This document shows positions 15,767 through 25,531 of a stretch of DNA of 64,000 nucleotides, in pieces. Position numbers and translations under genes: made by a program. Below the pieces are notes generated by a model, which was not told the origin of the DNA, did no database searches, and saw only the letters and a list, made by a program, of their open reading frames with translations. Each line of letters opens with the position of its first letter. The stretch's first letter is position 1. Location of the stretch: NCBI RefSeq assembly GCF_002951835.1, contig NZ_CP019448.1, forward strand, positions 1,364,001 to 1,428,000, in the 5' to 3' direction. Origin of the DNA: Simonsiella muelleri ATCC 29453 (lineage in GTDB: Bacteria > Pseudomonadota > Gammaproteobacteria > Burkholderiales > Neisseriaceae).

Positions 15767-17779
15767 ATGGCAATTCCCACACTTGAACATTTTCTACGCA
15801 AACCGTTTCGCTATTATTTGGTGCTGACTTCGTTGGCACTGGCGACACCTTACGCATTTGCACCTTATTATTATCATTTTCTGATGCCGTTTTTATTTGC
15901 AGGTTTGATTATTTTGACGGAATTGCGTCCTAATTCGCGGATTTCTACGGCATATTGGTTTGGTTTGGTGGCATACACGAGCCAATTTTGGTGGATTCAC
16001 ACCGCATTACATACTGTATCGGGTTTACCCAATATTTACGCGATTCCGCTTACTTTTTTGCTGCCTGCATTTTTGGCGTTGTTTCCAGCCATTGCGTTTT
16101 GGTTATACGAAAAGCATCATTTGCCACGTCCATTGGCATTGGGTGTGATGCTACCGTTGTTGTGGACGATTACTGAATTTGGACGCGAACGCGTTTTTAC
16201 AGGTTTTGGCTGGGGGGCATTGGGTTACAGTCAAATTTCTGAATACAGTCCATTGGCGGCATTTGCGCCGATTGGTGGGATTCATTTGGTTACGCTGGCA
16301 ACGGCTGCATTGAGTTGTTGGTTGGTGTTGGTGGTACGTAACCGTTTTTGGTGGCAACGCGTGATTTTCGTTTTGGCAATTGCTGGTTTGACGTATCAGG
16401 CACAAATTTTACGTACTATTTCATATACTTATCAGCAGCCTAAGGAAGTACGTGTGGCGTTGCTGCAAGGCAATATTCCACAACATTTGAAATTTGATGA
16501 TGAGCAATTATTGCCCACTTATCGCCGATATTTTGATTTAGTCAGCAAAACCAAAGCGGAAATTGTCGTGCTGCCTGAAACCGCATTTCCACAATATTTA
16601 CAACATATTGACAAAAAAATCATTGACCGATTTGCCGAAAAAGCCAAAGAAAATGGCAGTGCATTAGCGGTGGGCATTCCTGCGTTTACCGAAGACAACA
16701 AAGGACAATTGAATGCCATGATTAATTTGGCAAATTTCAATCCGATGCAGCCTGAAAAATTGCAAGTTTATGCCAAAAATCACTTGGTTCCGTTTGGTGA
16801 GTTCAAGCCCATTCCGCAATTAACTGAGCCGTTGTACAAACAAATGAATATGCCACTTTCGGATTTTAAACGCGGCGGCATTGGACAAGAACCTTTTGAT
16901 ATGGCAGGTGAAAAAGTTGCCATGAATATTTGTTATGAAGATGGTTTTGGTGATGAATTAATTGAATCTGCGAAAAAATCCACTTTGCTTGCCAATGCTA
17001 GCAATATGGCTTGGTACGGCAATTCCAATGCCATGTGGCAACAATTGCAACAATCGCAAACTCGCGCATTGGAAATGGGGCGTTATTTGATTCGCGCTCA
17101 AAATAATGGTGCAAGTGCCATTATTGCGCCAAATGGTAAAGTTGTGGAGTACACCAAACCCAATACTACGGCAATTTTGGAGGGTAAGGTACATGGTATG
17201 ACTGGCGAAACGCCGTATATGCGTTTGGGGAGTTCGTGGTATTTATTTTACGCGATGCTGGCAGTGGCTGGTGTGTTGATGAGTTATCGTCCGCGTACCA
17301 AATTAACGCCTATTTTGCCAACTATTAATCCGAATAATCAATCAATTGATAAAAATACGTTTGGCAAAAGTAATAGGCAGCCTGAAAAAAATGCGCCAAA
17401 AAATGAATCGCCAATTGACCCATTAACTCAAGACAAAATAGCTACACATCAAAAATCCAAAGACGATAAAATTGAGCAACCAGTTGAAAAACCAATTGAA
17501 ACCATACCAATACCTATGGCGCAGCCCGAAATGGTGCAACGTAAATCGGTTAATTCGTTTGTTGTTGACCCCGAAAAAGTGCAACAGGCACAGGCAAGTG
17601 CGGTCATGCCTGATAGCAATAAAATCATCTTTACTGCACCAGACACGCTAGATGCCAGCAAACAAATGTGGCGTCCAATTGCGCCACCACACAATGCCGA
17701 AGATGATATTGTCAGGCAATCCGAAAATAAGCGTCAAAATATCAAACCGAAGCGTAAGAAAAATAAAAAACGTAAATAA
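15767..17779 (+). CDS. lnt: Apolipoprotein N-acyltransferase Lnt with extended C-terminal tail
   Basis: Adds the third acyl chain to lipoproteins in the inner membrane, upstream of the Lol sorting system encoded at 10230-12153. Residues 1-205 hold the membrane helices; the nitrilase domain follows with the catalytic triad Glu (VLPETAFP, about 268), Lys (KNHLVPFGEF) and Cys (NICYEDGFG, about 390). A last membrane helix is near 490-505. The usual protein ends soon after it, at about 510-520 residues. This one runs to 670, the extra 150 being low-complexity, rich in Pro, Asn, Gln and Lys, and ending in KPKRKKNKKRK. The tail should lie in the cytoplasm. Confidence 0.94.
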   Translation: MAIPTLEHFLRKPFRYYLVLTSLALATPYAFAPYYYHFLMPFLFAGLIILTELRPNSRISTAYWFGLVAYTSQFWWIHTALHTVSGLPNIYAIPLTFLLPAFLALFPAIAFWLYEKHHLPRPLALGVMLPLLWTITEFGRERVFTGFGWGALGYSQISEYSPLAAFAPIGGIHLVTLATAALSCWLVLVVRNRFWWQRVIFVLAIAGLTYQAQILRTISYTYQQPKEVRVALLQGNIPQHLKFDDEQLLPTYRRYFDLVSKTKAEIVVLPETAFPQYLQHIDKKIIDRFAEKAKENGSALAVGIPAFTEDNKGQLNAMINLANFNPMQPEKLQVYAKNHLVPFGEFKPIPQLTEPLYKQMNMPLSDFKRGGIGQEPFDMAGEKVAMNICYEDGFGDELIESAKKSTLLANASNMAWYGNSNAMWQQLQQSQTRALEMGRYLIRAQNNGASAIIAPNGKVVEYTKPNTTAILEGKVHGMTGETPYMRLGSSWYLFYAMLAVAGVLMSYRPRTKLTPILPTINPNNQSIDKNTFGKSNRQPEKNAPKNESPIDPLTQDKIATHQKSKDDKIEQPVEKPIETIPIPMAQPEMVQRKSVNSFVVDPEKVQQAQASAVMPDSNKIIFTAPDTLDASKQMWRPIAPPHNAEDDIVRQSENKRQNIKPKRKKNKKRK

Positions 17780-17874
17780 AATTTATTGACAATTTAATTG
17801 GGAGATAAATAATCATTTACTTATTTTTATAATAAATGTGTGTGATTCAAACAAAGGATTTAATAATAGTTTGT

Positions 17875-17881
17875 TATAATT
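17875..17881 (+). promoter_or_regulatory. Possible -10 element before fadD
   Basis: TTATAAT lies about 50 bases before the fadD start in an AT-rich intergenic stretch. No convincing -35 match is found at 17 bases, so the call is tentative. Confidence 0.35.
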
Positions 17882-17927
17882 CCCCATTTAAAATGCAATA
17901 ATAAGAACCAGTCGGAGACCATTTATT

Positions 17928-19607
17928 ATGGAAAAAATTTGGCTTAAAAGCTACCAAAATGGCGTAGCAGCTGAAATTGATACCACACGCTATTCATCAA
18001 TTGTGGACATGATTAATCAAAGTGTTCAACAATATAGCCATCAAATTGCTTTTAGTAATACAGTTGCTCCTTTCTCCAATCACTTAACTTACCAAGAAGT
18101 TGGCAAACTATCAGACCAATTTGCATCATTTTTGCAAAACACACTTAAATTACCCAAAGGCGAGCGCGTTGCTATTATGATGCCGAATATTTTGCAATAT
18201 CCGATTGCTACTTTTGGCATCCTCAAAGCAGGTTTGGTTGTTGTGAACACCAATCCTTTGTATACACCACGTGAATTAGAACACCAACTCAATGATAGTG
18301 GTGCCAGTACGATTGTTGTATTGGAAAATTTTGCGAACACATTGGAATTGGTTTTACCCAATTTGGAAAAGAAAAACGTCAATGTCGTTGTGGCAAGTAT
18401 TGGTGATTTATTTGGTATGTTTTCAGGCAGCCTGATGAATTTTGTGGTGCGAAATGTTAAAAAAGCTGTCCCAAATTACCAAATTTCTCACGCTATTCGT
18501 TTCAAAGACGCATTAGCGCAAGGCGCAAAACAATCGTTGAGCCCCATTGCATTGCAGCAAGATGATTTGGCTTTTCTGCAATACACAGGCGGTACGACTG
18601 GTGTTGCCAAAGGTGCAATGCTCACTCATGGTAATATTTGCGCCAACGCCTTACAAGCTGGTGCATGGATAAGTAACCAATTGATTTTCGGAAAAGAAGT
18701 GGTTATCGCTGCGTTGCCTTTGTATCATATTTTTGCTTTAACTGTAAATTTGTTGTTGTTTTTCCATGCTGGTGGACACAGTATTCTCATTACCAATCCA
18801 CGCGATTTAGATGGTTTTATTCAAGAAATGAAAAAATACCCCATTACTGTGTTTATTGGTTTGAATACGTTGTTCAATGGGTTATTAAACAAATCTGCAT
18901 TCAAAGACATTGATTTTAGTACTTGGAAATTAACTTTGGGTGGCGGTACAGCCACACAAGAAGCCATCGCGCAAAAGTGGCAGCAAGTCACAGGTTTACC
19001 TATTGTTGAGGCCTATGGTTTGACTGAAGCAAGTCCTGGTGTTTGTGTTAATCCATTGAATATCAAAAAAAATATTGGTGGCGTTGGTTTGCCCTTGCCC
19101 AGCACGGAAGTACAGTTGCGTGATGGTAAAGGTGGATTGGTTGCCATTGGTGAAGTGGGTGAATTATGGATTCGTGGTCCGCAAGTGATGGCTGGCTACT
19201 GGAATCGTCCCGATGAAACCGCCAAAGTTATGGACGCAGAAGGCTGGCTGGAAACTGGCGATATTGCGAGTATGGACGAAAAAGGTTGGCTGAAAATTGT
19301 GGACAGAAAAAAAGATTTGATTATCGTGTCGGGTTTCAATGTTTATCCAAATGAAATTGAAGATGTGGTGGCACATCACCCTAAAGTTCAAGAGGTTGCG
19401 TGTGTTGGCATCAAAAGTGATAAAACAGGCGAAGCATTAAAATTATTTGTCGTCAAAAAAGATGCGTCTCTTACCAAAGAGGAACTGATTGAATATTGTC
19501 GTACCCAACTGACCGCTTACAAAGTACCGCGCGAAATTGAATTCCGAGACGAATTACCCAAATCGAATGTGGGCAAAATTTTGCGCCGCGAATTGCGTGA
19601 AAAATAA
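17928..19607 (+). CDS. fadD: Long-chain acyl-CoA synthetase FadD
   Basis: Activates fatty acids to acyl-CoA through an acyl-AMP intermediate. The 559-residue length matches E. coli FadD. The AMP-binding motif YTGGTTGVAKGAMLTH (about 218-233), VEAYGLTEASP and the hinge GWLKIVDRKKDLII, with a C-terminal PKSNVGKILRREL lysine, are all in place. GGAG lies ten bases before ATG 17928. A DUS core inside is read as FSGSL. Flanking genes are transcribed alone; no fad operon is seen. Confidence 0.95.
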   Translation: MEKIWLKSYQNGVAAEIDTTRYSSIVDMINQSVQQYSHQIAFSNTVAPFSNHLTYQEVGKLSDQFASFLQNTLKLPKGERVAIMMPNILQYPIATFGILKAGLVVVNTNPLYTPRELEHQLNDSGASTIVVLENFANTLELVLPNLEKKNVNVVVASIGDLFGMFSGSLMNFVVRNVKKAVPNYQISHAIRFKDALAQGAKQSLSPIALQQDDLAFLQYTGGTTGVAKGAMLTHGNICANALQAGAWISNQLIFGKEVVIAALPLYHIFALTVNLLLFFHAGGHSILITNPRDLDGFIQEMKKYPITVFIGLNTLFNGLLNKSAFKDIDFSTWKLTLGGGTATQEAIAQKWQQVTGLPIVEAYGLTEASPGVCVNPLNIKKNIGGVGLPLPSTEVQLRDGKGGLVAIGEVGELWIRGPQVMAGYWNRPDETAKVMDAEGWLETGDIASMDEKGWLKIVDRKKDLIIVSGFNVYPNEIEDVVAHHPKVQEVACVGIKSDKTGEALKLFVVKKDASLTKEELIEYCRTQLTAYKVPREIEFRDELPKSNVGKILRRELREK

Positions 19608-19790
19608 TAATATCAATAAGTTGGACTGAAAATTATGTTTCAGGCAGTCTGCGAATAATTATTTCATATAAATCATATAATTAATATTATTCAAGTGGTT
19701 ATGCACAAATTTACCGAATAGACAAGCTATTTCACAGTTAAAGTGCTAAAATGCAGCATGGTAAATATAACCACAAGAAGGGAATTTCAC

Positions 19791-20660
19791 ATGACAAACG
19801 CTTTTGCATTACCTATTCCGAGTGGACACGGTAGCTTGGAGCAGTATATTCATACCGTGAATGCCATTCCCATGTTGAGTTTGGAAGAAGAAACCAAACT
19901 GGCCGAACGGCAGTTGCGTGGCGATATTGAAGCCGCTAAACAATTGATTTTATCGCATTTGCGTGTGGTGGTTTCCATTGCGCGTGGCTACGATGGCTAT
20001 GGTTTGAACCAAGCAGATTTGATTCAAGAGGGTAATATTGGCTTGATGAAGGCGGTTAAACGTTTTGAACCTGTGCATGGTGCGCGTTTATTTTCGTTTG
20101 CGGTGCATTGGATTAAAGCCGAAATTCACGAATTTATTTTGCGTAACTGGCGTTTGGTTCGCATCGCCACTACCAAACCACAACGTAAATTGTTCTTTAA
20201 TTTGCGCAGTATGCGTAAAAGTCTGAACGCGCTTTCGCCTAAAGAAGCACAAGAAATCGCCGATGATTTGGGCGTGAAACTTACTGAAGTCATGGAAATG
20301 GAACAACGTATGACGGGCAATGATGTTGCTCTGCTTGCCGAAAGCGATGATGACAACGAGGACAGTTTCGCGCCAATTGATTGGTTGGCAGATAATGACA
20401 GTGAACCCAGCCAACAAATTGCCAAACAAGCTCACTACGCTTTACAAACCGAAGGCTTACAAAATGCGTTGGCGCAATTAGATGAGCGCAGTCGCCGTAT
20501 TGTAGAAACACGTTGGTTGGCTGATGATGGCGGTTTGACTTTGCATGATTTGGCGGCAGAGTATGGCGTTTCCGCCGAGCGAATTCGCCAAATTGAAGCG
20601 AAAGCCATGCAAAAATTGCGCGGTTTTTTGGCAAGTGAAGCAGAAAATATGGCAGTGTAA
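19791..20660 (+). CDS. rpoH: RNA polymerase heat-shock sigma factor RpoH
   Basis: Sigma-32, directing transcription of chaperone and protease genes. The start ATG 19791 follows AAGGGA with good spacing; the longer frame from 19743 has no support. In the 289-residue protein, region 2 contains LIQEGNIGLMKAVKRFEP and SFAVHWIKAEIHEFI, the RpoH box region is present around 130-150, and region 4 ends with the helix-turn-helix VSAERIRQIEAKAMQKLR. A strong hairpin terminator follows. Confidence 0.96.
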   Translation: MTNAFALPIPSGHGSLEQYIHTVNAIPMLSLEEETKLAERQLRGDIEAAKQLILSHLRVVVSIARGYDGYGLNQADLIQEGNIGLMKAVKRFEPVHGARLFSFAVHWIKAEIHEFILRNWRLVRIATTKPQRKLFFNLRSMRKSLNALSPKEAQEIADDLGVKLTEVMEMEQRMTGNDVALLAESDDDNEDSFAPIDWLADNDSEPSQQIAKQAHYALQTEGLQNALAQLDERSRRIVETRWLADDGGLTLHDLAAEYGVSAERIRQIEAKAMQKLRGFLASEAENMAV

Positions 20661-20739
20661 TTGTTTGATATGGTTAAATAAATAGTATATGAAAATGTGG
20701 AAAACGCTGTAACATTGCGTTTATTTCACTGTAAAATAA

Positions 20740-20781
20740 GGCTGCTTGAAAATGTATGAAATCGTTTTCAGGCAGCTTTTT
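20740..20781 (+). terminator. rpoH terminator
   Basis: GCTGCTTGAAAA and TTTTCAGGCAGC form a 12-base stem (one G-U) with a 12-base loop, followed by TTTTTC. The right arm is a truncated DUS. Confidence 0.8.
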
Positions 20782-20886
20782 CTTGTTATAATTCAGAAAA
20801 TTTAATTTAGTGTGAAAATACTATTTCAGGCTGCCTGAAAAATCATACAAACCATATTTTGATAATTTCAATTTTAGGATAACTCT

Positions 20887-21771
20887 ATGAGCTGGTTAGA
20901 CAAAATTCTCCCACCCAAAATTAAACGTGAACCCAGTTCGCAATCTGCCGTACCTGAAGGTTTGTGGAGTAAATGCCCATCTTGTTGCGCAACTTTGTAC
21001 ACTACCGAATTAATCCAAAACGCCCACGTTTGTCCCAAATGTCAGCATCATAATGCCATCACAGCGCGTGAACGCTTGGATTTATTGCTTGACTCCAGCA
21101 ATCGTGTGGAAATCGGCGAAAATATCAAACCCACTGATATTTTGAAATTTAAAGACAGCAAAAAATATCCCGACCGCTTGTCCGCTGCCCGCAAAACCAC
21201 AGGCGAAGATGATGCAATTGTTGTGATGAAAGGTCAAATGAATGGGCTGCCTGTGGTGGTGGCTGCATTTGAATTTCGCTTCATCGGTGGCTCAATGGGT
21301 TCGGTGGTAGGCGAGCGTTTTGTGCAAGGCGTGCGCCGTGCTGTGGAAGACAATTGCGCGTTTATTTGCGTGGCGGCTTCGGGTGGTGCACGTATGCAAG
21401 AAGGATTGAACTCACTGATGCAAATGACAAAAACCAGCGCCGCTTTGCATTTACTCACGGAAAAAGGTTTGCCATTTATTTCGGTTTTAACTGACCCAAC
21501 CATGGGCGGCGTGTCGGCGAGTTTTGCGTTTTTGGGCGACATTGTGGTGGCTGAACCTAACGCGTTGATTGGTTTTGCAGGTCCTCGCGTGATTGAGCAA
21601 ACCGTTCGCGAAACGCTGCCTGAAGGTTTTCAACGCGCTGAATTTCTATTGGAAAAAGGTGCTATTGACCAAATCATTGACCGCCGCGAAATGAAACAGC
21701 GTTTGGTGGATTTAATTACCCTGTTGCGCCGTCAAGAACGGGTGTTGCCAGTTGTGGTAGAAGTCGCGTAA
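20887..21771 (+). CDS. accD: Acetyl-CoA carboxylase carboxyltransferase beta subunit AccD
   Basis: Part of the enzyme that makes malonyl-CoA, the first step of fatty-acid synthesis. The N-terminal zinc ribbon is clear: CPSC (about residue 31) and CPKC (about 52). The carboxyltransferase domain shows ASGGARMQEG and DPTMGGVSASFA. The 294-residue length is normal. AGGATAA precedes ATG 20887. A DUS pair lies just after the stop (21785-21813). Confidence 0.96.
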   Translation: MSWLDKILPPKIKREPSSQSAVPEGLWSKCPSCCATLYTTELIQNAHVCPKCQHHNAITARERLDLLLDSSNRVEIGENIKPTDILKFKDSKKYPDRLSAARKTTGEDDAIVVMKGQMNGLPVVVAAFEFRFIGGSMGSVVGERFVQGVRRAVEDNCAFICVAASGGARMQEGLNSLMQMTKTSAALHLLTEKGLPFISVLTDPTMGGVSASFAFLGDIVVAEPNALIGFAGPRVIEQTVRETLPEGFQRAEFLLEKGAIDQIIDRREMKQRLVDLITLLRRQERVLPVVVEVA

Positions 21772-21783
21772 TTTCTTTTATTT

Positions 21784-21816
21784 TCAGGCTGTCTATTTTT
21801 CAGGCAGCCTGAAAAC
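21784..21816. terminator. Possible terminator after accD (inverted DUS pair)
   Basis: CAGGCTG (21785-21791) and CAGCCTG can pair around a loop of about 13 bases, flanked by T and A runs. It is the usual DUS-based hairpin after a gene. Confidence 0.5.
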
Positions 21817-21912
21817 TTTATTAAGCACGTAAACAGGCGTATCATTTGATGAGTTTGTCTGTACATTGGCAAACGAATTTATTTTATTGTTATTATTTGT
21901 AAGGTATTGATT

Positions 21913-23391
21913 ATGGCTTATTTCTTGGTTTTACCTACTTGCGCTCATTCCAATGTAACCGTCGCTGCTAAAGCATTGGCATCTGCGTTACCAGACTCCA
22001 TTGTTTTTAATCCAATGGCGGACAAAGACCGTGCCATTGATTTGATTTCAGTGGGTAAAAATGACGATTGGTTTGATTTGTTGATTGAAAAAGTGAATCA
22101 ATTAGGCAAAAAAAATGTGGTTATTCAAGGCATTCAACCCGATGAAGAGAATTTGTTTTTGTCTGCATACAATGTTGAATTAGCCACTTCATTCAACGCG
22201 CAAATCGTGTTTGCGGTTGCCAATGAAACGGGTGCAGATAAACGTTTGGCGTTGGCAAAACAGTCATTTGCGGGGAAAACCGTGTATTTTGCTGGTGTGA
22301 TGGGCAATGAAGCGGCTGCATTGGCAAATGATTTGCCAGCTTTGGGTACGGCTGATGATGTGAATACTGCGGCGATTGCTAAATTGGCAGATTTTGCGAC
22401 TGACCGCGTGTCGCCTGCTCAATTTCGCGCCAAAATGATTGAAACCGCCCGAAATGCCAACAAACGCATTGTGTTGCCTGAAGGTTCTGAACCGCGCACG
22501 GTTCGCGCTGCGGTGATTTGCCATGAAAAACAAATTGCACGTTGTGTGTTGCTTGCGCCACGCGCTGAAGTGGAAGCAGTTGCCAAAGAATATCAATTGA
22601 CGCTGCCTGAAAGTTTGGAAATCATTGACCCAGCCACTTTGGTGGAAAAATACGTTGCGCCAATGTGTGAATTGCGTAAATCCAAAGGCATGACTGCCGA
22701 TGAAGCGCGTAAACAATTGCAAGATACTGTTGTGCTTGGCACCATGATGATGGCACAAAATGATGTAGATGGCTTGGTGTCAGGTGCAGTGCATACGACT
22801 GCCAATACGATTCGCCCAGCATTTCAATTAATTAAAACCGTACCCGATGCAAGCATTGTGTCCAGTATTTTCTTTATGTTGTTACCAGGACAAGTGGTGG
22901 TGTATGGTGATTGCGCGGTTAACCCGAATCCAACTGCCGAACAATTGGCAGAAATTGCCATTCAATCTGCCAATAGCGCAAAAGCGTTTGGCATTGAGCC
23001 GCGCGTGGCGATGATTTCGTATTCAACTATTGATTCAGGCAATGGTCCAGATGTGGATTTGGTGATTGAAGCGACTAAATTGGTTCGTGAAAAACGCCCA
23101 GATTTGCTGATTGATGGTCCATTGCAATACGATGCGGCGGTAACCGAAAGCGTTGCTAAATCCAAAGCACCGAATAGCCCAGTGGCAGGCAAAGCGACAG
23201 TGTTTGTGTTCCCGAGCTTGACGACTGGTAATTGCACTTACAAAGCCGTGCAACGCAATGCGAACGTATTGAGTATTGGCCCGATGTTGCAGGGTTTGCG
23301 TAAACCTGTGAATGATTTATCGCGTGGTGCGTTGATGGAAGACATTGTGTACACGATTGCTTTGACTGCCGTTCAAGCGACGCAAATTTAA
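21913..23391 (+). CDS. pta: Phosphate acetyltransferase Pta
   Basis: Interconverts acetyl-CoA and acetyl phosphate. ATG 21913 (MAYFLVLPTC) has AAGG about ten bases upstream. The protein has 492 residues: an N-terminal region of about 165 residues resembling the P-loop domain of long Pta proteins, but shortened, and a complete C-terminal phosphotransacetylase domain (ARNANKRIVLPEGSEPRTVRAA onwards). E. coli Pta has about 714 residues with a DRTGG regulatory domain; that middle domain is absent here. No ackA is next to it. Confidence 0.93.
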   Translation: MAYFLVLPTCAHSNVTVAAKALASALPDSIVFNPMADKDRAIDLISVGKNDDWFDLLIEKVNQLGKKNVVIQGIQPDEENLFLSAYNVELATSFNAQIVFAVANETGADKRLALAKQSFAGKTVYFAGVMGNEAAALANDLPALGTADDVNTAAIAKLADFATDRVSPAQFRAKMIETARNANKRIVLPEGSEPRTVRAAVICHEKQIARCVLLAPRAEVEAVAKEYQLTLPESLEIIDPATLVEKYVAPMCELRKSKGMTADEARKQLQDTVVLGTMMMAQNDVDGLVSGAVHTTANTIRPAFQLIKTVPDASIVSSIFFMLLPGQVVVYGDCAVNPNPTAEQLAEIAIQSANSAKAFGIEPRVAMISYSTIDSGNGPDVDLVIEATKLVREKRPDLLIDGPLQYDAAVTESVAKSKAPNSPVAGKATVFVFPSLTTGNCTYKAVQRNANVLSIGPMLQGLRKPVNDLSRGALMEDIVYTIALTAVQATQI

Positions 23392-23493
23392 TTTTTCAGC
23401 AACATCACATGTACAAATATCATTAATTCAGGCAGCCTGAAAATTAAATTTACTTTGAAATGAAAATATTGTAAATTAATGTTGATTTTGTGC

Positions 23494-23522
23494 TTGTCAA
23501 TTTGAGAGTGAGTTGGCATAAT
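23494..23522 (+). promoter_or_regulatory. Promoter of tRNA-Thr copy 2
   Basis: TTGTCA (23494-23499) and CATAAT (23517-23522) are 17 bases apart, the same geometry and flanking bases (TTGGCATAATAGC) as in copy 1. Confidence 0.72.
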
Positions 23523-23535
23523 AGCGACTTGTTCA

Positions 23536-23611
23536 GCCGGTGTAGCTCAGTTGGTAGAGCACCTGACTTGTAATCAGGGGGTCGCGAGTTCGATTCCTGC
23601 CGCCGGCACCA
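23536..23611 (+). tRNA. tRNA-Thr (anticodon TGT), copy 2
   Basis: The 76-base sequence is identical to the copy at 12279-12354, including CCA. Ten or more upstream bases and the downstream terminator are also nearly the same, so gene, promoter and terminator appear to have been copied as a unit. Confidence 0.97.
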
Positions 23612-23618
23612 AATTAAG

Positions 23619-23647
23619 AAAACAGCCTGAAAACGGCTGTTTTTTTG
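23619..23647 (+). terminator. Terminator after tRNA-Thr copy 2
   Basis: AAAACAGCC, a seven-base loop and GGCTGTTTT followed by T-run. It differs from the copy 1 terminator by one loop base. Confidence 0.85.
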
Positions 23648-23813
23648 TATTTAATTAAATTGAGTAGTTTTTGGAGGCATCTAAAAAACGAATTTTAAAT
23701 AAACAGTCTAAATTGCAAAATAGCCTGTTTTGGCTGGTATTTTTTTATTATACATGATGATGTAAATAAATGAAAATACAGCCAAAAGCTGATTTTTAGA
23801 AAAAATTCTCATC

Positions 23814-25460
23814 TCACTTTGATTTCATACAAGATGCCAAAATATCTAATTTCGCGTCATATTGTTTCACGGTATTTAATTGAATGTGTGCCATGCTCAA
23901 TACCGTGTGAAATAAATTATCATGTGAATAAGGTTGATTGGCGACACGTTTCACACATGCCAAATCATACGGCTGTTGCTGCGCCCATGCTGACGAAAAC
24001 CACATTATCATCGGAACAGACGTTTGCTCTTTGGGGGCAATCGCGTAAGGTGTACCGTGCAAATACACGCCATCTTCTCCCAAACTTTCGCCATGATCTG
24101 ATACATAATATAACGCGCTTTGCCAATCTGAATGCGCCTCCAATTTGCCAATGACTTTGTCTAAAAATTGGTCTAAATAAACAATACTGTTGTCGTAGGT
24201 ATTGGTTAATTGTTCGTTGCTGCAACGATTGATTTCTTCAGTGTCGCAAGTGGGTGTGAATAACCGTTCGGCTGGCGTGTAGCGTTCAAAATAAGTTGGT
24301 CCATGGCTGCCAATGGTGTGCAGTACCAAAACCAAATTTTGGCTATCTTGTTTCAATGCCTTATCCATTTCAGGCAGCATAATATTATCTAAGCATTCAC
24401 CTTTGGTACAATATTGCGGTAAATTCAATTCAATAACATTGGTTGTGGGAATATTTTGACAAACACCTTTACAATCGCTGTTATTTTCCACCCATTGCAC
24501 GGTTACGTCAGCTGCTTTGAGCGTATCTAACAGATTATCTTGACGTTTTGCGTAGGTTTCGTTGTAATTATCACGTGTGAAACTGGAAAACATACACGGT
24601 ACAGAAAGTGCCGTTGCTGTGCCACAACTTTGTACTTTGGGGAAATTAATCAAATGGTTACCTTTTTGAATGCGTTCGGCTAATTTGGGTGTGGTTTGAT
24701 GTGTGTAACCGTTCAATCCCCAGTTTTGGGCGCGAGTGGTTTCGCCCACCACGATAACGGTAACATGACGTTTGCCATCAGTCGGTGCGAGTTTCGCATC
24801 TTTGCCTAAAGCTTGATACGGTATATTAGCCATACGTAATCGTTTGATTTTACTGATTCCTGCATCAATAAAATTGCTGGGTAAAATGATGTGTTTGAAG
24901 TTATTGTGTTTGCGGAAAAAAGATGCGTAATCCTGATAAAATACCGCCGCCACTCCCACTACAACCAATAATGCCACTGCAATTCCAGTCAAGCGCTGTA
25001 AAATTTCACGCCACCAAATACGGTATTGCACACGCGTCAGGATGTACGCCAGTGCAGGCAATACGCCCAACATCAGCAGCCACGTAATATAGGATACACT
25101 CATCATTCGTGCCGTTTCGGGGAGTGTGGTTTGTAGCACGTTGTCCAGCATATCACGATTAAAATACACGTTAAAAAATAAGGTATTATAACTAATCGCT
25201 GCACTGATGACGATGATAAGCGGCATGATGATTTTGTGTACCACAGGTAACAATAGCAGCGAAAAAATCACATAACACGCCGCCATCAAAACGAAAGGAA
25301 CGGTATAAATAAAATAATCGTGAAATGTACCAATTGTTTGATAACTTTGAAAAACTTTCTTGATAAATGGGTAGTTCAAGATTAGCGTGAAATAAATTAC
25401 CAAACTCAAAATCAGTTTGCTAGAGGATAAGCGCCAGTTTTGCCAAAATGTGAATTTCAT
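23814..25460 (-). CDS. eptA: Lipid A phosphoethanolamine transferase EptA
   Basis: Transfers phosphoethanolamine to lipid A in the periplasmic leaflet (LptA of Neisseria), giving resistance to cationic peptides. The 548-residue protein has five N-terminal membrane helices (about 15-180) and a sulfatase-like catalytic domain. The nucleophile threonine is in VVGETTRAQNWGLNGY (about residue 240-255); SHGPTYFERY and YVSDHGESLGE supply metal ligands. ATG 25460 is preferred to the TTG before it. It stands alone between a tRNA and the hldE-like gene. Confidence 0.93.
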   Translation of the reverse strand: MKFTFWQNWRLSSSKLILSLVIYFTLILNYPFIKKVFQSYQTIGTFHDYFIYTVPFVLMAACYVIFSLLLLPVVHKIIMPLIIVISAAISYNTLFFNVYFNRDMLDNVLQTTLPETARMMSVSYITWLLMLGVLPALAYILTRVQYRIWWREILQRLTGIAVALLVVVGVAAVFYQDYASFFRKHNNFKHIILPSNFIDAGISKIKRLRMANIPYQALGKDAKLAPTDGKRHVTVIVVGETTRAQNWGLNGYTHQTTPKLAERIQKGNHLINFPKVQSCGTATALSVPCMFSSFTRDNYNETYAKRQDNLLDTLKAADVTVQWVENNSDCKGVCQNIPTTNVIELNLPQYCTKGECLDNIMLPEMDKALKQDSQNLVLVLHTIGSHGPTYFERYTPAERLFTPTCDTEEINRCSNEQLTNTYDNSIVYLDQFLDKVIGKLEAHSDWQSALYYVSDHGESLGEDGVYLHGTPYAIAPKEQTSVPMIMWFSSAWAQQQPYDLACVKRVANQPYSHDNLFHTVLSMAHIQLNTVKQYDAKLDILASCMKSK

Positions 25461-25531
25461 CAAATGAATCTCGCGAAATGAAAAAATAGTAAAAATGAAG
25501 CGTAAAAAATTTTAGGCTGCCTGAAAAAGTT

